A stretch of 64,000 nucleotides of DNA from Nocardiopsis ganjiahuensis DSM 45031 (GTDB lineage Bacteria > Actinomycetota > Actinomycetes > Streptosporangiales > Streptosporangiaceae), in the NCBI RefSeq assembly GCF_000341085.1, contig NZ_ANBA01000007.1, positions 1 to 64,000 of the forward strand, given 5' to 3'. Numbering within the stretch: position 1 is the first letter of the stretch; every line of letters starts with the position of its first letter. The position numbers and the translations under genes were made by a program. The notes under the pieces are model-generated. The model was given only the letters and a program-made list of their open reading frames with translations, made no database searches and was not told where the DNA came from. Below, piece after piece: positions 1 to 8,687 of this stretch.

Positions 1-1
1 C

Positions 2-109
2 CCCGAGGAGTTCGACCCGGTCACCGAGCGGGCGCTGGGCAACCACCCGCAGGCCTACTCGCATCTGGGCCTGATCCGCTGCGCCCAACTCCTGGACCTG
101 CGCCACTAG
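2..109 (+). CDS. C-terminal end of a GH15 (glucoamylase-like) glycoside hydrolase, partial
   Basis: Only the last 35 codons lie in the window, ending at a TAG. The residues GNHPQAYSHLGL followed by a short helix and stop match the conserved C-terminal signature of family GH15 enzymes (glucoamylase, trehalase-type glucosidases), which hydrolyse terminal alpha-linked glucose. The catalytic domain is outside the window, so substrate cannot be judged. A sugar ABC importer lies 2.6 kb downstream on the same strand, which fits alpha-glucan use, but a two-component system on the other strand separates them. Confidence 0.75.
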   Translation, partial: PEEFDPVTERALGNHPQAYSHLGLIRCAQLLDLRH

Positions 110-236
110 CTTCCGCGCCCGCCCCACCCCGGCCGGGGAAGGCACGCGGGCCCCACCGGTCGAAGGCGGTCGCTCTCCCCCCCCGCACCCGCGGCGGCGG
201 GAGCGGCCGCCGTCACACAACGCAGGGCAGAAAACC

Positions 237-272
237 CTGGACCTCTGGACCCCCGCCGGTCCAGAGGTCCAG
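237..272. terminator. Perfect 13-bp inverted repeat between convergent genes
   Basis: Arm CTGGACCTCTGGA is repeated exactly in inverted form after a 10-base GC-rich loop. It lies between the GH15 stop (109) and the sensor kinase stop (410), which converge on it, so it probably acts as a terminator in both directions. There is no T-tract, as is common in actinomycetes. The rest of 110-409 shows no gene. Confidence 0.7.
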
Positions 273-409
273 TGGTTCCACCGTCCCCGTCGACACCGCC
301 GGCTCCGCGTCGGCCGCCGTCCGCTGTGCCCGCCTACGCCGCCGGCTCCGCGCCGTCCGCCGTCCGCCGTGCCCGCTCCCACCCGCCTACGCCCCGACCC
401 GCCTCCGCC

Positions 410-1780
410 TCAGCCCGAGCGGTGCAGCCGCCACGCCCGCGGCTGCTCCTCCTCGTGCGCGACGTCCAGCTGCGCGAACCGCGCCCGTACTCGGGCACCG
501 CCCAATTTCCCGCGCTCCAGGTGCACGGTGCCTCCGGTCGCCTCCACCGCGTGCCGCACGATGTCCAACCCGAGCCCGGTCGAGCCGCCCCCGCTCGTGC
601 CGCGCCGCAGCGCCCCCGCGGGGTCCGCGAAACCGGGCCCCGCGTCCTCCACGATGAGCGTCACCCATCCCGCGTACTCCACCAGTGCCACCGCGAACGG
701 CCCGTCCGCCGGGGTGTACCGGAAGACGTTGCCCACCAAGGAGTCCAGGACCGCGACGCACTCGTCCTTGGTCAGCGCCACCCGGCAAGGGGACTCGGGC
801 AGCTCCAGGGTCACTTCCCGCCCCTGGTAGGAGGCGAGCATCGACCAGAACCCCATCCGGTCGGCCACCGCTTCGGACAGGGCGCAGGCGCGCTCGGCCT
901 CCGGCGCGGGTTCGTGGGGGCGCACGTCGCGGATGATGGCGTCCACGTCCTGCTCCAGGGTCGCGACGGCCTCCCTGATCCGCTCGCCCTCCGCTCCGGG
1001 CAGGGTTTCGGTGTCCAACCGCAGCGCGGTCAGCGGGGTGCGCAGCCGGTGTGAGACGTCGGCGGCCATCTCCCGCTCCTTGGTCAACAGCCCCTGCACA
1101 CGCTCACCGATGGCGTTGATCGACTCGCCGAGCACCACCAGGTCACGCGGCCCGTGGACCCGTATCCGGGCGTTCAACCGCCCCCCGCCGATCGCCACCG
1201 CCGTGTCCGCCAGGGCGCGCAGCGCACGCCGCGCGGGCCGGCTCAGGCGGTCGGTGATCAGTACGGCCCCCAGCACCGCCAGCACCGCCACCAGCACCAG
1301 CCCGCCCAAGGCCCTGCCCAGACCGGTGGTCGCCTCCCACCGGGGCTGGTACACCTCCACCACGGACGCGCCGCCCTCGAAAGCCCCGCCTTCCCGAGCA
1401 CCGTCCTCCGTGGCGACCACCGCCACCAGGTACGCCGTTCCGTCCTCGGCCTCGACCACGTCCTCGAACCCCGCGCCGGAGCCCCGCACGGCCGCCACGT
1501 CCGAACCCCGCGCCCGGCTGGCCCCCACGGTCGTGCCGTCGGGCAGGTGCACCGCCAGATGGCCGCGCGCCCCCGCCGAGGTCGAAGCCACCACGCGCCG
1601 CAACAGGGCGGGGTCGGGGTCCACCTCCGCCACCGAGGCCACCGCGCTCGCCTGGGCCCGCACGTCCGCCTCGGCCCGCTCGCGCGCCTCCCACCAGGCC
1701 CACAGCCCCGTCACGCCGATCATCACCATCGCGACCAGTACCGTGGCGAGGCTGACGGCGCGGGCCAGCAGCCGTCTCAA
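410..1780 (-). CDS. Sensor histidine kinase, HAMP type (CseC-like)
   Basis: A 456-residue membrane kinase that senses an external signal and phosphorylates the neighbouring regulator. Transmembrane segments fall at about residues 9-29 and 158-176, enclosing a roughly 125-residue extracytoplasmic domain. HAMP follows, then the phosphoacceptor box DVSHRLRTPL with His244, then an ATPase domain with N-box (VGNVFRYTP) and G-boxes (DAGPGF, GSTGLGLD). The TTG start overlaps the regulator's TGA stop (TTGA), so translation is coupled; the frame is open further upstream only because it runs antisense-like through the regulator. General architecture is that of CseC/MprB-like kinases; the signal cannot be read from sequence. 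Confidence 0.88.
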   Translation of the reverse strand: MRRLLARAVSLATVLVAMVMIGVTGLWAWWEARERAEADVRAQASAVASVAEVDPDPALLRRVVASTSAGARGHLAVHLPDGTTVGASRARGSDVAAVRGSGAGFEDVVEAEDGTAYLVAVVATEDGAREGGAFEGGASVVEVYQPRWEATTGLGRALGGLVLVAVLAVLGAVLITDRLSRPARRALRALADTAVAIGGGRLNARIRVHGPRDLVVLGESINAIGERVQGLLTKEREMAADVSHRLRTPLTALRLDTETLPGAEGERIREAVATLEQDVDAIIRDVRPHEPAPEAERACALSEAVADRMGFWSMLASYQGREVTLELPESPCRVALTKDECVAVLDSLVGNVFRYTPADGPFAVALVEYAGWVTLIVEDAGPGFADPAGALRRGTSGGGSTGLGLDIVRHAVEATGGTVHLERGKLGGARVRARFAQLDVAHEEEQPRAWRLHRSG

Positions 1781-2472
1781 ACCGGTTCCACCAGCTTCAA
1801 CCCCACACCCCGCACCGTGTACAGGTACCGGGGCCGGCTCGCGCTCTCCCCGAGTTTGCGGCGCAGCCACGACATGTGCACGTCGATGGTCTGGTCGTGG
1901 CCCACGAACGGGTGCTGGTGCCAGACCGCCTCCACCAGTTCCCGTCGGCTCACCACCCGGCCCGTGTGCTCCGCCAGGTACGCCAACAGGTCGAACTCGC
2001 GGCGCGACAGCTCCAACGGGCGTCCCGCCAGCGTCACCTGGCGACGCGTCAGACTGATCGACAGCTCCCCGACCTTCAGGTCGCCCGGGGAGGCGGCGCC
2101 GGAGGAGGACTTGCCCGACCTGCGCAGCAGCGCGTTCATCCGCGCGGCCAACTGGGTGCTGGAGAAGGGCTTGACCACGTAGTCGTCGGCCCCGTCGTTG
2201 AGCAGGCGCACGATCGACTGCTCGTCGCCGCGCGCCGTCGCCACGATCACCGGGACGTCGCTGTGCCCGCGCAGCATCCGCAGTGCCGCCGCGCCGTCCA
2301 GGTCGGGCAGCCCCAGATCCAGGATGACCAGGTCGGGTTCGTGTTCGGCGGCCTCGCGCAGAGCGTCCAGGGCGGTGCCCACGGGCAGCACCACGTGCCC
2401 CAGACCGCTCAGCGCCCGAACCAGGGCTCCCCGCACCGTCTGGTCGTCCTCGACCAGCAAGACCGTTGCCAT
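1777..2472 (-). CDS. OmpR/PhoB-family response regulator
   Basis: A 231-residue DNA-binding regulator partnered with the kinase encoded directly downstream. The receiver domain begins with VLLVEDDQ and has the phosphoacceptor Asp in VILDLGLPD (residue 52). The C-terminal half is a winged helix with the typical signature (RREFDLLAYLAEH, VDVHMSWLRRKLG, YTVRGVGLKL). I prefer the ATG at 2472 to the GTG six bases earlier. The gene is divergent from the sugar ABC operon, with a 258-base spacer. Control of that operon is possible but only inferred from position. Confidence 0.9.
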   Translation of the reverse strand: MATVLLVEDDQTVRGALVRALSGLGHVVLPVGTALDALREAAEHEPDLVILDLGLPDLDGAAALRMLRGHSDVPVIVATARGDEQSIVRLLNDGADDYVVKPFSSTQLAARMNALLRRSGKSSSGAASPGDLKVGELSISLTRRQVTLAGRPLELSRREFDLLAYLAEHTGRVVSRRELVEAVWHQHPFVGHDQTIDVHMSWLRRKLGESASRPRYLYTVRGVGLKLVEPV

Positions 2473-2596
2473 GCGCACACGTTAACCAACGATGAACGCC
2501 CGCACGAGCCCGGGAACCCCATCTGGGCAGGCGAAACGAAGCTGTGACCCGACCGTGGCACGGGCCGCTCGGTTTAAGTCGATAGAGATGTTGCGT

Positions 2597-2609
2597 TAAG
2601 GCTTCCTTA
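2597..2609. promoter_or_regulatory. Inverted repeat in divergent spacer (possible operator)
   Basis: TAAGG-cTT-CCTTA (5-bp arms, 3-base spacer) lies between the response regulator and the ABC ATPase in a locally AT-richer stretch. It could be a regulator site for either direction; this rests only on position and symmetry. Confidence 0.3.
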
Positions 2610-2730
2610 GGGAGCGCGACATTACTGTCGTCACACATCGCCGGTGGTGGTGCGCGTCACAGGGGCGCGTTCCCCCAACACCGGCCTGACCTACTACCGG
2701 GCGCTCCCGTGCCCGTTCCACGGAGGTGTC

Positions 2731-3927
2731 GTGGCAGAAATCGTGATCGACAGCCTGGGCAAGGTCTACCCGGACGGGACCCGCGCCGTCAACGACCTCT
2801 CGCTCGACATCCAGGACGGTGAGTTCCTGGTGCTGGTCGGCCCCTCCGGCTGCGGCAAGACCACCGCGTTGCGCATGGTCGCGGGCCTGGAACAGATCAG
2901 CGAGGGCACCGTTCGCATCGGTGAGCAGGTCGTCAACGACATGCCGGCCCGCGACCGGGACGTGGCGATGGTCTTCCAGTCCTACGCCCTCTACCCGCAC
3001 CTCAACATCTTCGAGAACATCGCGTTCGGGCTGCGCCTGCGCAAGGTCCCCAAGGCCGAGATCGACAAGCGCGTCCGCGAGGTCGCGCGCGTCCTCGAAC
3101 TGGAGGAGCACCTCACCCGCAAGCCGGGCAACCTCTCCGGCGGACAGCGCCAGCGGGTCGCCATGGGCCGGGCCATCGTCCGCGAGCCCCGGGCGTTCCT
3201 GATGGACGAACCCCTGTCCAACCTGGACGCCAAGCTCCGGGTACAGATGCGGGCCCAGATCGCCCGCATCCAGCGCGACCTCGGCGTCACCACGGTCTAC
3301 GTCACCCACGACCAGACCGAGGCGATGACCCTGGGCGACCGGGTGGCCGTGATGAAGCGGGGCGTCCTCCAGCAGGTCGGACCGCCCCAGGAGCTGTACG
3401 ACCACCCCTGCAACCTGTTCGTCGCCGGTTTCGTCGGCTCGCCCGGCATGAACCTGATCTGCGTCGAACTCCACGAGGAGGACGGCCGCTTCCGCGTCCG
3501 GATCGGCGAGCAGTACCTCGACCTGCCCGACAGCCTCCTGCACCGGCGCCCCGCCCTGCGCGGCTACGCCGGAGCCAAGGTCGTCGTGGGCATCCGGCCC
3601 GAGGACATGGAGGACGCCGAGATCGTCGGCGCCACCGAAGGGGCCACCCTCACCTCGGCGGCCGACCTCGTCGAGGCCATGGGCTCCGACGTCCTCGTGC
3701 ACTTCCCCCTGGACGCCGCGCCCGTCGTCACCGAGGACACCCGCGAACTCGCCCGTGACGCCGGGACCGACGAGACCCTCCCCGCCACCGCCGACGGCGT
3801 CGTACTCGTCGGCCGCTTCAGCCCCCGCACCCATGTGTTCGAGGGCCAGACCATCTCCGTGGCCGTCGACACCGAACGACTCCAGTTCTTCGACCCGGCC
3901 ACGGGCACCGCGATCCACGACTCCTGA
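2731..3927 (+). CDS. Sugar ABC importer ATP-binding protein (MsiK/UgpC/MalK type)
   Basis: A 398-residue cytoplasmic ATPase energising carbohydrate uptake. Walker A GPSGCGKT is at residues 37-44, the Q-loop is in VFQSYALYPH, signature LSGGQRQRV starts near 135 and Walker B FLMDEPLSNLD near 156. The C-terminal ~160 residues form the TOBE/OB regulatory domain found in MalK and the multi-transporter ATPase MsiK. I chose the GTG at 2731 because GGAGG lies five bases before it; the frame is open upstream to 2644 but without similarity. The lipoprotein gene follows after 14 bases. Unlike the single msiK locus of streptomycetes, this one sits inside a transporter operon. Confidence 0.92.
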   Translation: MAEIVIDSLGKVYPDGTRAVNDLSLDIQDGEFLVLVGPSGCGKTTALRMVAGLEQISEGTVRIGEQVVNDMPARDRDVAMVFQSYALYPHLNIFENIAFGLRLRKVPKAEIDKRVREVARVLELEEHLTRKPGNLSGGQRQRVAMGRAIVREPRAFLMDEPLSNLDAKLRVQMRAQIARIQRDLGVTTVYVTHDQTEAMTLGDRVAVMKRGVLQQVGPPQELYDHPCNLFVAGFVGSPGMNLICVELHEEDGRFRVRIGEQYLDLPDSLLHRRPALRGYAGAKVVVGIRPEDMEDAEIVGATEGATLTSAADLVEAMGSDVLVHFPLDAAPVVTEDTRELARDAGTDETLPATADGVVLVGRFSPRTHVFEGQTISVAVDTERLQFFDPATGTAIHDS

Positions 3928-3941
3928 GGAGCGTTCCCCCC

Positions 3942-5285
3942 ATGTCAGCACGTACCACCCTTCACCACTCCCGTCTTCTCGGCGGCCACCGTCTCCTCAG
4001 CGGTGCGGCCGCGGCGCTCTGCCTCACCCTCGCCGCCACCGCGTGCGGCGACGGAGACTCCGCCGCCTCCGGCGCCGACCTCGACGGCCAGAGCCTGGAG
4101 ATCGTCGGTCCCTGGGCCGGCGACGAGCAGAAGGCCTTCGAGGAGGTCCTCGCGCTCTTCGAGGAGCAGACCGGAGCCACCGTCTCCTACAGCGGTGCCG
4201 GGGACGACCTCCAGACCGTCCTCCAGACCCGCATCCAGGGCGGCGACGAGCCCGATGTGGCGCTCATCCCCCAGGCGGGGCTGATCGAGCACTTCGCGGA
4301 CGAGGGCGTCCTGGTGCCGCTCTCCGACGAGGTCGTCGAGACCCTCGACCAGAACATGGCCGGGGCCTGGGCCGACATCGGCTCCGTCGACGAGACCCCC
4401 TACGGCGTCTACCTCAAGGTCGCCAACAAGTCCCTCGTCTGGTACAACGACGAGCTCTTCGCCGAGACCGGCGCCGTGCCGCCGGAGACCTGGGAGGAGT
4501 TCGTCGAGCTGTCGGAGAACCTGGCCGACGTCGGGATCAGCCCGCTGTCCGTGGCCGGCGCCGACGGCTGGGTCCTCACCGACTGGTTCGAGAACGTCTA
4601 CCTCCAGACCGCGGGCCCGGAGATGTACGACCAGCTCGCCGCGCACGAGATCCCGTGGACGGACCCGAGCGTCGAGGTCGCCCTGGAGACCCTCGCCGAG
4701 GTGTGGGCCGAGGAACAGCTGATGCTGGGCGGCGGCAGCGGCAGCCTCCAGACCGACTTCCCCACCTCCGTGGTCAACGTCTACAGCGACGACCCGGACG
4801 CCGCCATGGTGGTGGGTGCCGACTTCATCGGCGGGGTCGTCACCGCCAGCACCAACGCCGCCGTGGGTGAGACCGCCCGGGTGTTCCCCTTCCCGAGCAC
4901 CGGGGGCGAGGGCGACGCCGTCGTCGTGGCCGGCGACGCGGCGGTCGCGATGAGCGACAGGGAGGCCACCATGGAGCTGCTGCGCTTCCTCGCCACCGAC
5001 GAGGCCGCACTGGAGTGGGCCGCCATCGGCGGGTTCGTCTCCCCGAACAAGAACCTGACCGCCGACGACTACGCCGACCCGGTCCTGGGCCAGGTCGCCG
5101 AACAGATCGTCCTCGCCGGTGACAGCGTGCGCTTCGACCTGTCCGACCTCCAGCCCGCCGCCTTCGGGGCCACCGTCGGAGACGGCATGTGGCAGACCCT
5201 CCAGGACTTCCTGTCCGACCCCTCCGACGTCGAGGGGACCATGGAGCGGCTCGAGGCCGAGGCCACCCGCGCCTACGGGAACTGA
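3942..5285 (+). CDS. Carbohydrate-binding lipoprotein of ABC importer (SBP family 1, AglE-like)
   Basis: A 447-residue extracellular solute-binding protein. The N-terminus has arginines and histidines, a hydrophobic stretch and a lipobox-like ATAC with Cys35, so it is probably lipid-anchored on the outer face of the membrane. The body has the family-1 fold features (VGPWAGDEQKAFEEVL, then GGDEPDVALIPQAGLI and the DETPYGVYLKVANKS segment) typical of alpha-glucoside binders. Length is normal. It lies in order ATPase, binding protein, permease, permease. Alpha-glucoside as substrate is inferred from family resemblance and the nearby GH15 end. Confidence 0.88.
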   Translation: MSARTTLHHSRLLGGHRLLSGAAAALCLTLAATACGDGDSAASGADLDGQSLEIVGPWAGDEQKAFEEVLALFEEQTGATVSYSGAGDDLQTVLQTRIQGGDEPDVALIPQAGLIEHFADEGVLVPLSDEVVETLDQNMAGAWADIGSVDETPYGVYLKVANKSLVWYNDELFAETGAVPPETWEEFVELSENLADVGISPLSVAGADGWVLTDWFENVYLQTAGPEMYDQLAAHEIPWTDPSVEVALETLAEVWAEEQLMLGGGSGSLQTDFPTSVVNVYSDDPDAAMVVGADFIGGVVTASTNAAVGETARVFPFPSTGGEGDAVVVAGDAAVAMSDREATMELLRFLATDEAALEWAAIGGFVSPNKNLTADDYADPVLGQVAEQIVLAGDSVRFDLSDLQPAAFGATVGDGMWQTLQDFLSDPSDVEGTMERLEAEATRAYGN

Positions 5286-5313
5286 CGTGCCCTCGGCAAC
5301 CGACGACACGGTC

Positions 5314-5367
5314 ACGGGAACCGACGCCCGTGCCCACGGGAACCGACTCGCGCCCATGGGAACCAAC
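5314..5367 (+). repeat. Three short direct repeats between binding-protein and permease genes
   Basis: ACGGGAACCGAC at 5314 and 5336, and a variant ATGGGAACCAAC at 5356, repeat with 20-22 base spacing in the 99-base gap. They may be recent slippage or an mRNA element tuning the ratio of binding protein to permease. Confidence 0.5.
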
Positions 5368-5384
5368 CGGAGCTCACCGACGCT

Positions 5385-6764
5385 ATGACCACGACCAACG
5401 ACCCCAAGGCCGCCGACGGCGCGACCCGCGGCGCCGGGACCCCGCCGGGGAACCCGCGCAGCGGTCCGCCGGACGGCAGCCGCCCCGGCTGGCGGCGCCT
5501 GTTCGGCCCCGCCACCCTGTTCCTGCTCCCAGCCCTGCTCTTCCTCGGCGTCTTCCTGGCCTACCCGGCCGTGTACTCCGTGGTGCGGAGCTTCTTCGAC
5601 GCCTCCGGCTCGCAGTTCGTCGGACTCGACAACTACGCCCGGATGTTCACCGACGACCGCACCCTCACCGCGATCCGCAACACGGGTATCTGGGTTCTGG
5701 TCGCCCCCGCGCTGGTCACCGGCCTGGGCCTGGTCTTCGCGGTGCTCACCGAGCGCGTCCGCTGGGCCACCGCCTTCCGCGTGCTGCTGTTCATGCCCAT
5801 GGCGATCTCCCTGTTCGCCTCCGGCATCATCTTCCGGCTGGTCTACGACGAGAACCCCGACCGCGGCGTGGTCAACGCCGCCGTGGTGACCGTGCACGAC
5901 ACGTTCGCCTCGCCCTCCGAGTACCCCGGGGCCCGGCCGCGCGGCGAGGAACTCGCCCCGGACACCACCCGCGGCGGGTTCACCACCACCCGGGGCTACG
6001 AGCCGGGGGAGACCGCCACCCTGCCGCTGGTCGGCATCCGCCCCACGGACGTGCCCGAACAGGCCGTCCAGGCCGCCGATCCCGAACCGGTCGGGGACAC
6101 CATCGAGGGCGTGGTCTGGCTGGACGTGGCCCTCGGCGGCGAGGCGGGGGTCATCGAGGACGGCGAGAACGGCATGCCCCGCATGACCGTCGACGCCCTC
6201 CAGGACGGCCAGACCGTGGCCAGCACCACGAGCGGTGACGACGGCCGCTTCACCCTGACCGGGCTGGAGCCGGGCGAGTACGAGGTCCACCTGGCCGCGG
6301 ACAACTTCACCGAACCCTTCCGAGGCCTGACCTGGCTGGGGCCCACACTGATCACCCCCGTGATCATCTCCTCGTGGGTGTGGATCATGACCGGCTTCGC
6401 CATCACGTTCATCGCGGCGGGACTGGCCGCCATCCCCAGGGACGCCCTGGAGGCGGCCCGGGTGGACGGCGCCACCGAGTGGCAGGTGTTCCGCAAGGTC
6501 ACCATCCCCCTCCTGGGGCCGCTGCTGCTCGTGGTGTTCGTGACCCTGATGATCAACGTCCTGAAGATCTTCGACCTGGTGTTCGTGATCGCACCGGGGT
6601 CGGTCCAGTCCGAGGCCGGCGTGATCGCCCTGCAGATGTGGCAGGTGTCCTTCGGCGCCGGCGGCAACCAGGGGCTGGGCAGTGCGCTCGTGGTCCTCCT
6701 GCTGGTCCTCGTCCTGCCGATCATGTACTTCAACATCCGCCGATTCCGACGGGAGCGCTCGTGA
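5385..6764 (+). CDS. ABC sugar permease with large SdrD-B-like extracytoplasmic insert
   Basis: A 459-residue MalF/AglF-type inner-membrane permease, about 150 residues longer than usual. Helices near residues 41-64, 102-122 and 133-153 precede an insert at about 155-310; the remaining helices and the EAA loop (IPRDALEAARVDGATEW, about 350-366), which contacts the ATPase, follow. The insert contains GVVWLDVALGGEAG, TTSGDDGRFTLTGLEPGEYE and related features, the pattern of SdrD-B/Cna-B-like beta-sandwich domains. By position it corresponds to the MalF P2 loop, which in E. coli touches the maltose-binding protein. The next permease overlaps the stop (GTGA). Confidence 0.9.
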   Translation: MTTTNDPKAADGATRGAGTPPGNPRSGPPDGSRPGWRRLFGPATLFLLPALLFLGVFLAYPAVYSVVRSFFDASGSQFVGLDNYARMFTDDRTLTAIRNTGIWVLVAPALVTGLGLVFAVLTERVRWATAFRVLLFMPMAISLFASGIIFRLVYDENPDRGVVNAAVVTVHDTFASPSEYPGARPRGEELAPDTTRGGFTTTRGYEPGETATLPLVGIRPTDVPEQAVQAADPEPVGDTIEGVVWLDVALGGEAGVIEDGENGMPRMTVDALQDGQTVASTTSGDDGRFTLTGLEPGEYEVHLAADNFTEPFRGLTWLGPTLITPVIISSWVWIMTGFAITFIAAGLAAIPRDALEAARVDGATEWQVFRKVTIPLLGPLLLVVFVTLMINVLKIFDLVFVIAPGSVQSEAGVIALQMWQVSFGAGGNQGLGSALVVLLLVLVLPIMYFNIRRFRRERS

Positions 6765-7672
6765 ACACCACGTCCCAGCAGTCTCCCTCCGTCGTGGAGG
6801 TGTCGGTCTCCGGCGCTCCACGCCGAGGACCGGCCTCCCGGCTCGTCTCCCGCCTGGGCTCGGGCACCCTCCAGACCGCACTGACCCTGGTCGCCCTGTT
6901 CTGGATGGTGCCGATCATCGGCCTGCTGCTGGTGTCGCTCCGCTCGGAGGCCGACAACACCAACAGCGGCTGGTGGACGGTCCTCCTCAAGCCCACCGAG
7001 TTCACGCTGGACAACTACCGGACACTGGTCGACAACGACGTCCTCGTCCAGTCGTTCCTCAACACCGTCTACATCTCGGTGCCCTCGACCCTGCTGGTCG
7101 TGGGGATCGGGGCCCTGGCCGCCTACGCACTGGTGTGGATGGACTTCCCCGGCCGGGACTGGATCATGGTGGCCGTCGTCGGCCTGCTGGTCCTGCCCAT
7201 CCAGGCAGCTCTGATCCCCATCTCCCAGCTGTACGGGGCCCTGGGCATCTTCGGCTCCATCACCGGCGCGATCCTGTTCCACGTCGCCTTCGGGCTGCCG
7301 TTCGCGGTCTTCCTGCTGCGCAACTTCTTCGTGAACATCCCCCGCGACCTGCTGGAGGCGGCCCGCATGGACGGCGCCGGCGAGTGGCGGATCTTCCGCA
7401 AGGTTGTCCTGCCGGTGGCCCGCCCGGCCCTGGCCTCCCTGGCGGTCTTCCAGTTCCTGTGGGTGTGGAACGACATGCTGGTCGCCCTGGTGTTCACCAG
7501 CCCCGACTCGGCCCCGCTGACCGTGGCACTGCGTTCGCAACTGCGCCAGTTCGGCACCAACATCGACGTCCTGGCCTCGGGAGCCTTCCTGTCCATGCTG
7601 GTACCTCTGCTGGTCTTCTTCGCCTTCCAGCGCCACTTCGTCCAAGGGGTCTTCGCCGGCTCCGGGAAGTAG
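6761..7672 (+). CDS. ABC sugar permease, second subunit (MalG/AglG-like)
   Basis: A 303-residue permease starting at a GTG that overlaps the previous stop by four bases, so the two permeases are translationally coupled. About six membrane helices are visible, beginning near TALTLVALFWMVPIIGLLLV. The EAA loop reads IPRDLLEAARMDGAGEWRIF. The long variable N-terminus before the first helix is normal for the family. With the upstream permease it would form the heterodimeric channel driven by the ATPase encoded at 2731. A strong hairpin lies 86 bases after the stop. Confidence 0.92.
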   Translation: MNTTSQQSPSVVEVSVSGAPRRGPASRLVSRLGSGTLQTALTLVALFWMVPIIGLLLVSLRSEADNTNSGWWTVLLKPTEFTLDNYRTLVDNDVLVQSFLNTVYISVPSTLLVVGIGALAAYALVWMDFPGRDWIMVAVVGLLVLPIQAALIPISQLYGALGIFGSITGAILFHVAFGLPFAVFLLRNFFVNIPRDLLEAARMDGAGEWRIFRKVVLPVARPALASLAVFQFLWVWNDMLVALVFTSPDSAPLTVALRSQLRQFGTNIDVLASGAFLSMLVPLLVFFAFQRHFVQGVFAGSGK

Positions 7673-7757
7673 GTCCCCGCAGCAGACCCGGCAGAAGGCC
7701 CCCCGAACCAGACGGCCCCGGTCACACTCCCTCGTTCCCGACCGCTCCCGGCCGTCC

Positions 7758-7792
7758 CGGGCCCCGCGGGCTCACTCCACCCGCGGGGCCCG
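7758..7792. terminator. 13-bp perfect hairpin, convergent terminator
   Basis: CGGGCCCCGCGGG pairs exactly with a downstream copy across a 9-base loop. It lies between the end of the sugar operon and the end of the minus-strand Mrr-like gene, so it likely ends transcripts from both sides. Confidence 0.75.
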
Positions 7793-7888
7793 CCCCCGTG
7801 TCCCCGGCACCGACCCGACGCGGCGCCGCACCGGTACCGAAGGACGGGCCCACGCCCGGTACCGGCCGCTGGAGCGGATGCGCCGGCC

Positions 7889-8524
7889 TCAGAGCGGTGG
7901 CAGCTCCGGGGCGCGCTCCCCGGCCATCCACAGCCCCAGGTCATGCCGGTCCACGAGGACCATTCCGTCTCCGGCCTCGCGCACGGCCTCCCTGGTGAAC
8001 CCGTTCGAGGCGACGAACATCCCCACGTAACCGCGGTGGCTACCGGCCAGCGCGCCGAGGAAGGCCCGGACCTCGTTGGGCGGAACCGGCTTGCGCCAGC
8101 GTTTGCACTGCACCGCCAACGGCCTGCCGCAGGGGGTCTGCGCGCGCACGTCCACCCCTCCGTCGGAGGCGCCGCCGACCACCGCCACCCGCGTGTAGCC
8201 GTGGGTGCGCAGCAGCCGCGCCACGTGTTCCTCGAACTCCGTCCCCGACATCGTGTCGATCCCCGCGATCCCGGTGCGCGAGACGATCCAGCGCTCCCGG
8301 GCCCGCCGGATCCGCGACCACGCCCACCAGCCCAGCACGGCAGCCGCGACCACGGACACCAGAGCGACGAACAGCCACACGAGCGGGCGATCGGCGTTCT
8401 CGTACAGCCACCCCAGCCCCACGAAGAGCGCCACCACCGTCAGCGGCAGCACGCCCCGGAGCCTTCGAGTCCACTTCCTCCCGCGCCGCCCCCGGCGCCT
8501 GCGTCCTCCACGTCGTACGACCAC
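7889..8524 (-). CDS. Membrane-anchored Mrr-type restriction endonuclease-like protein (copy 1)
   Basis: A 211-residue protein: very basic N-terminus (about 20 residues), two membrane helices near 24-40 and 47-67, then a cytosolic Mrr/PD-(D/E)xK domain from about 92. The catalytic signature is visible as DGGVDV (Asp125) and QCKRW (Gln139, Lys141). Mrr-family enzymes cut modified or foreign DNA. The start is uncertain; the GTG at 8524 follows GGGAGG closely. A paralogue with the same layout is at 10706. The pair flanks a transporter gene and the copies keep the segments GTEFEEHV, VVGGA and PVPPNEVRAF, so this is duplication. Membrane tethering of an Mrr domain suggests inspection of incoming DNA; this is inference. 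Confidence 0.82.
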   Translation of the reverse strand: MVVRRGGRRRRGRRGRKWTRRLRGVLPLTVVALFVGLGWLYENADRPLVWLFVALVSVVAAAVLGWWAWSRIRRARERWIVSRTGIAGIDTMSGTEFEEHVARLLRTHGYTRVAVVGGASDGGVDVRAQTPCGRPLAVQCKRWRKPVPPNEVRAFLGALAGSHRGYVGMFVASNGFTREAVREAGDGMVLVDRHDLGLWMAGERAPELPPL

Positions 8525-8687
8525 GTGCCTCCCAGCGCTCCGAAACCCGTTCGGAGGATACGGAGTCCCCGTAACGGAGCGGTGACCGTTCCTGCCCGCC
8601 CCGGTGGGGTGCCGTTCGCGGCGCGGGGAGTAGTGTGCCGTGGACTCGGACGGGACACCCCGGGTACGACGTGGGAAGAAGTGGACG

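Noticed and set aside
410-2638. A 742-codon minus-strand frame covering both kinase and regulator
   Set aside because: Only the part from 1780 down is kinase sequence; the rest is the regulator gene read in the wrong frame.
3945-6881. Very long minus-strand frame opposite the sugar transporter genes
   Set aside because: Gly/Asp/His/Gln-rich composition is typical of antisense frames in high-GC DNA; the plus-strand genes have clear domains.
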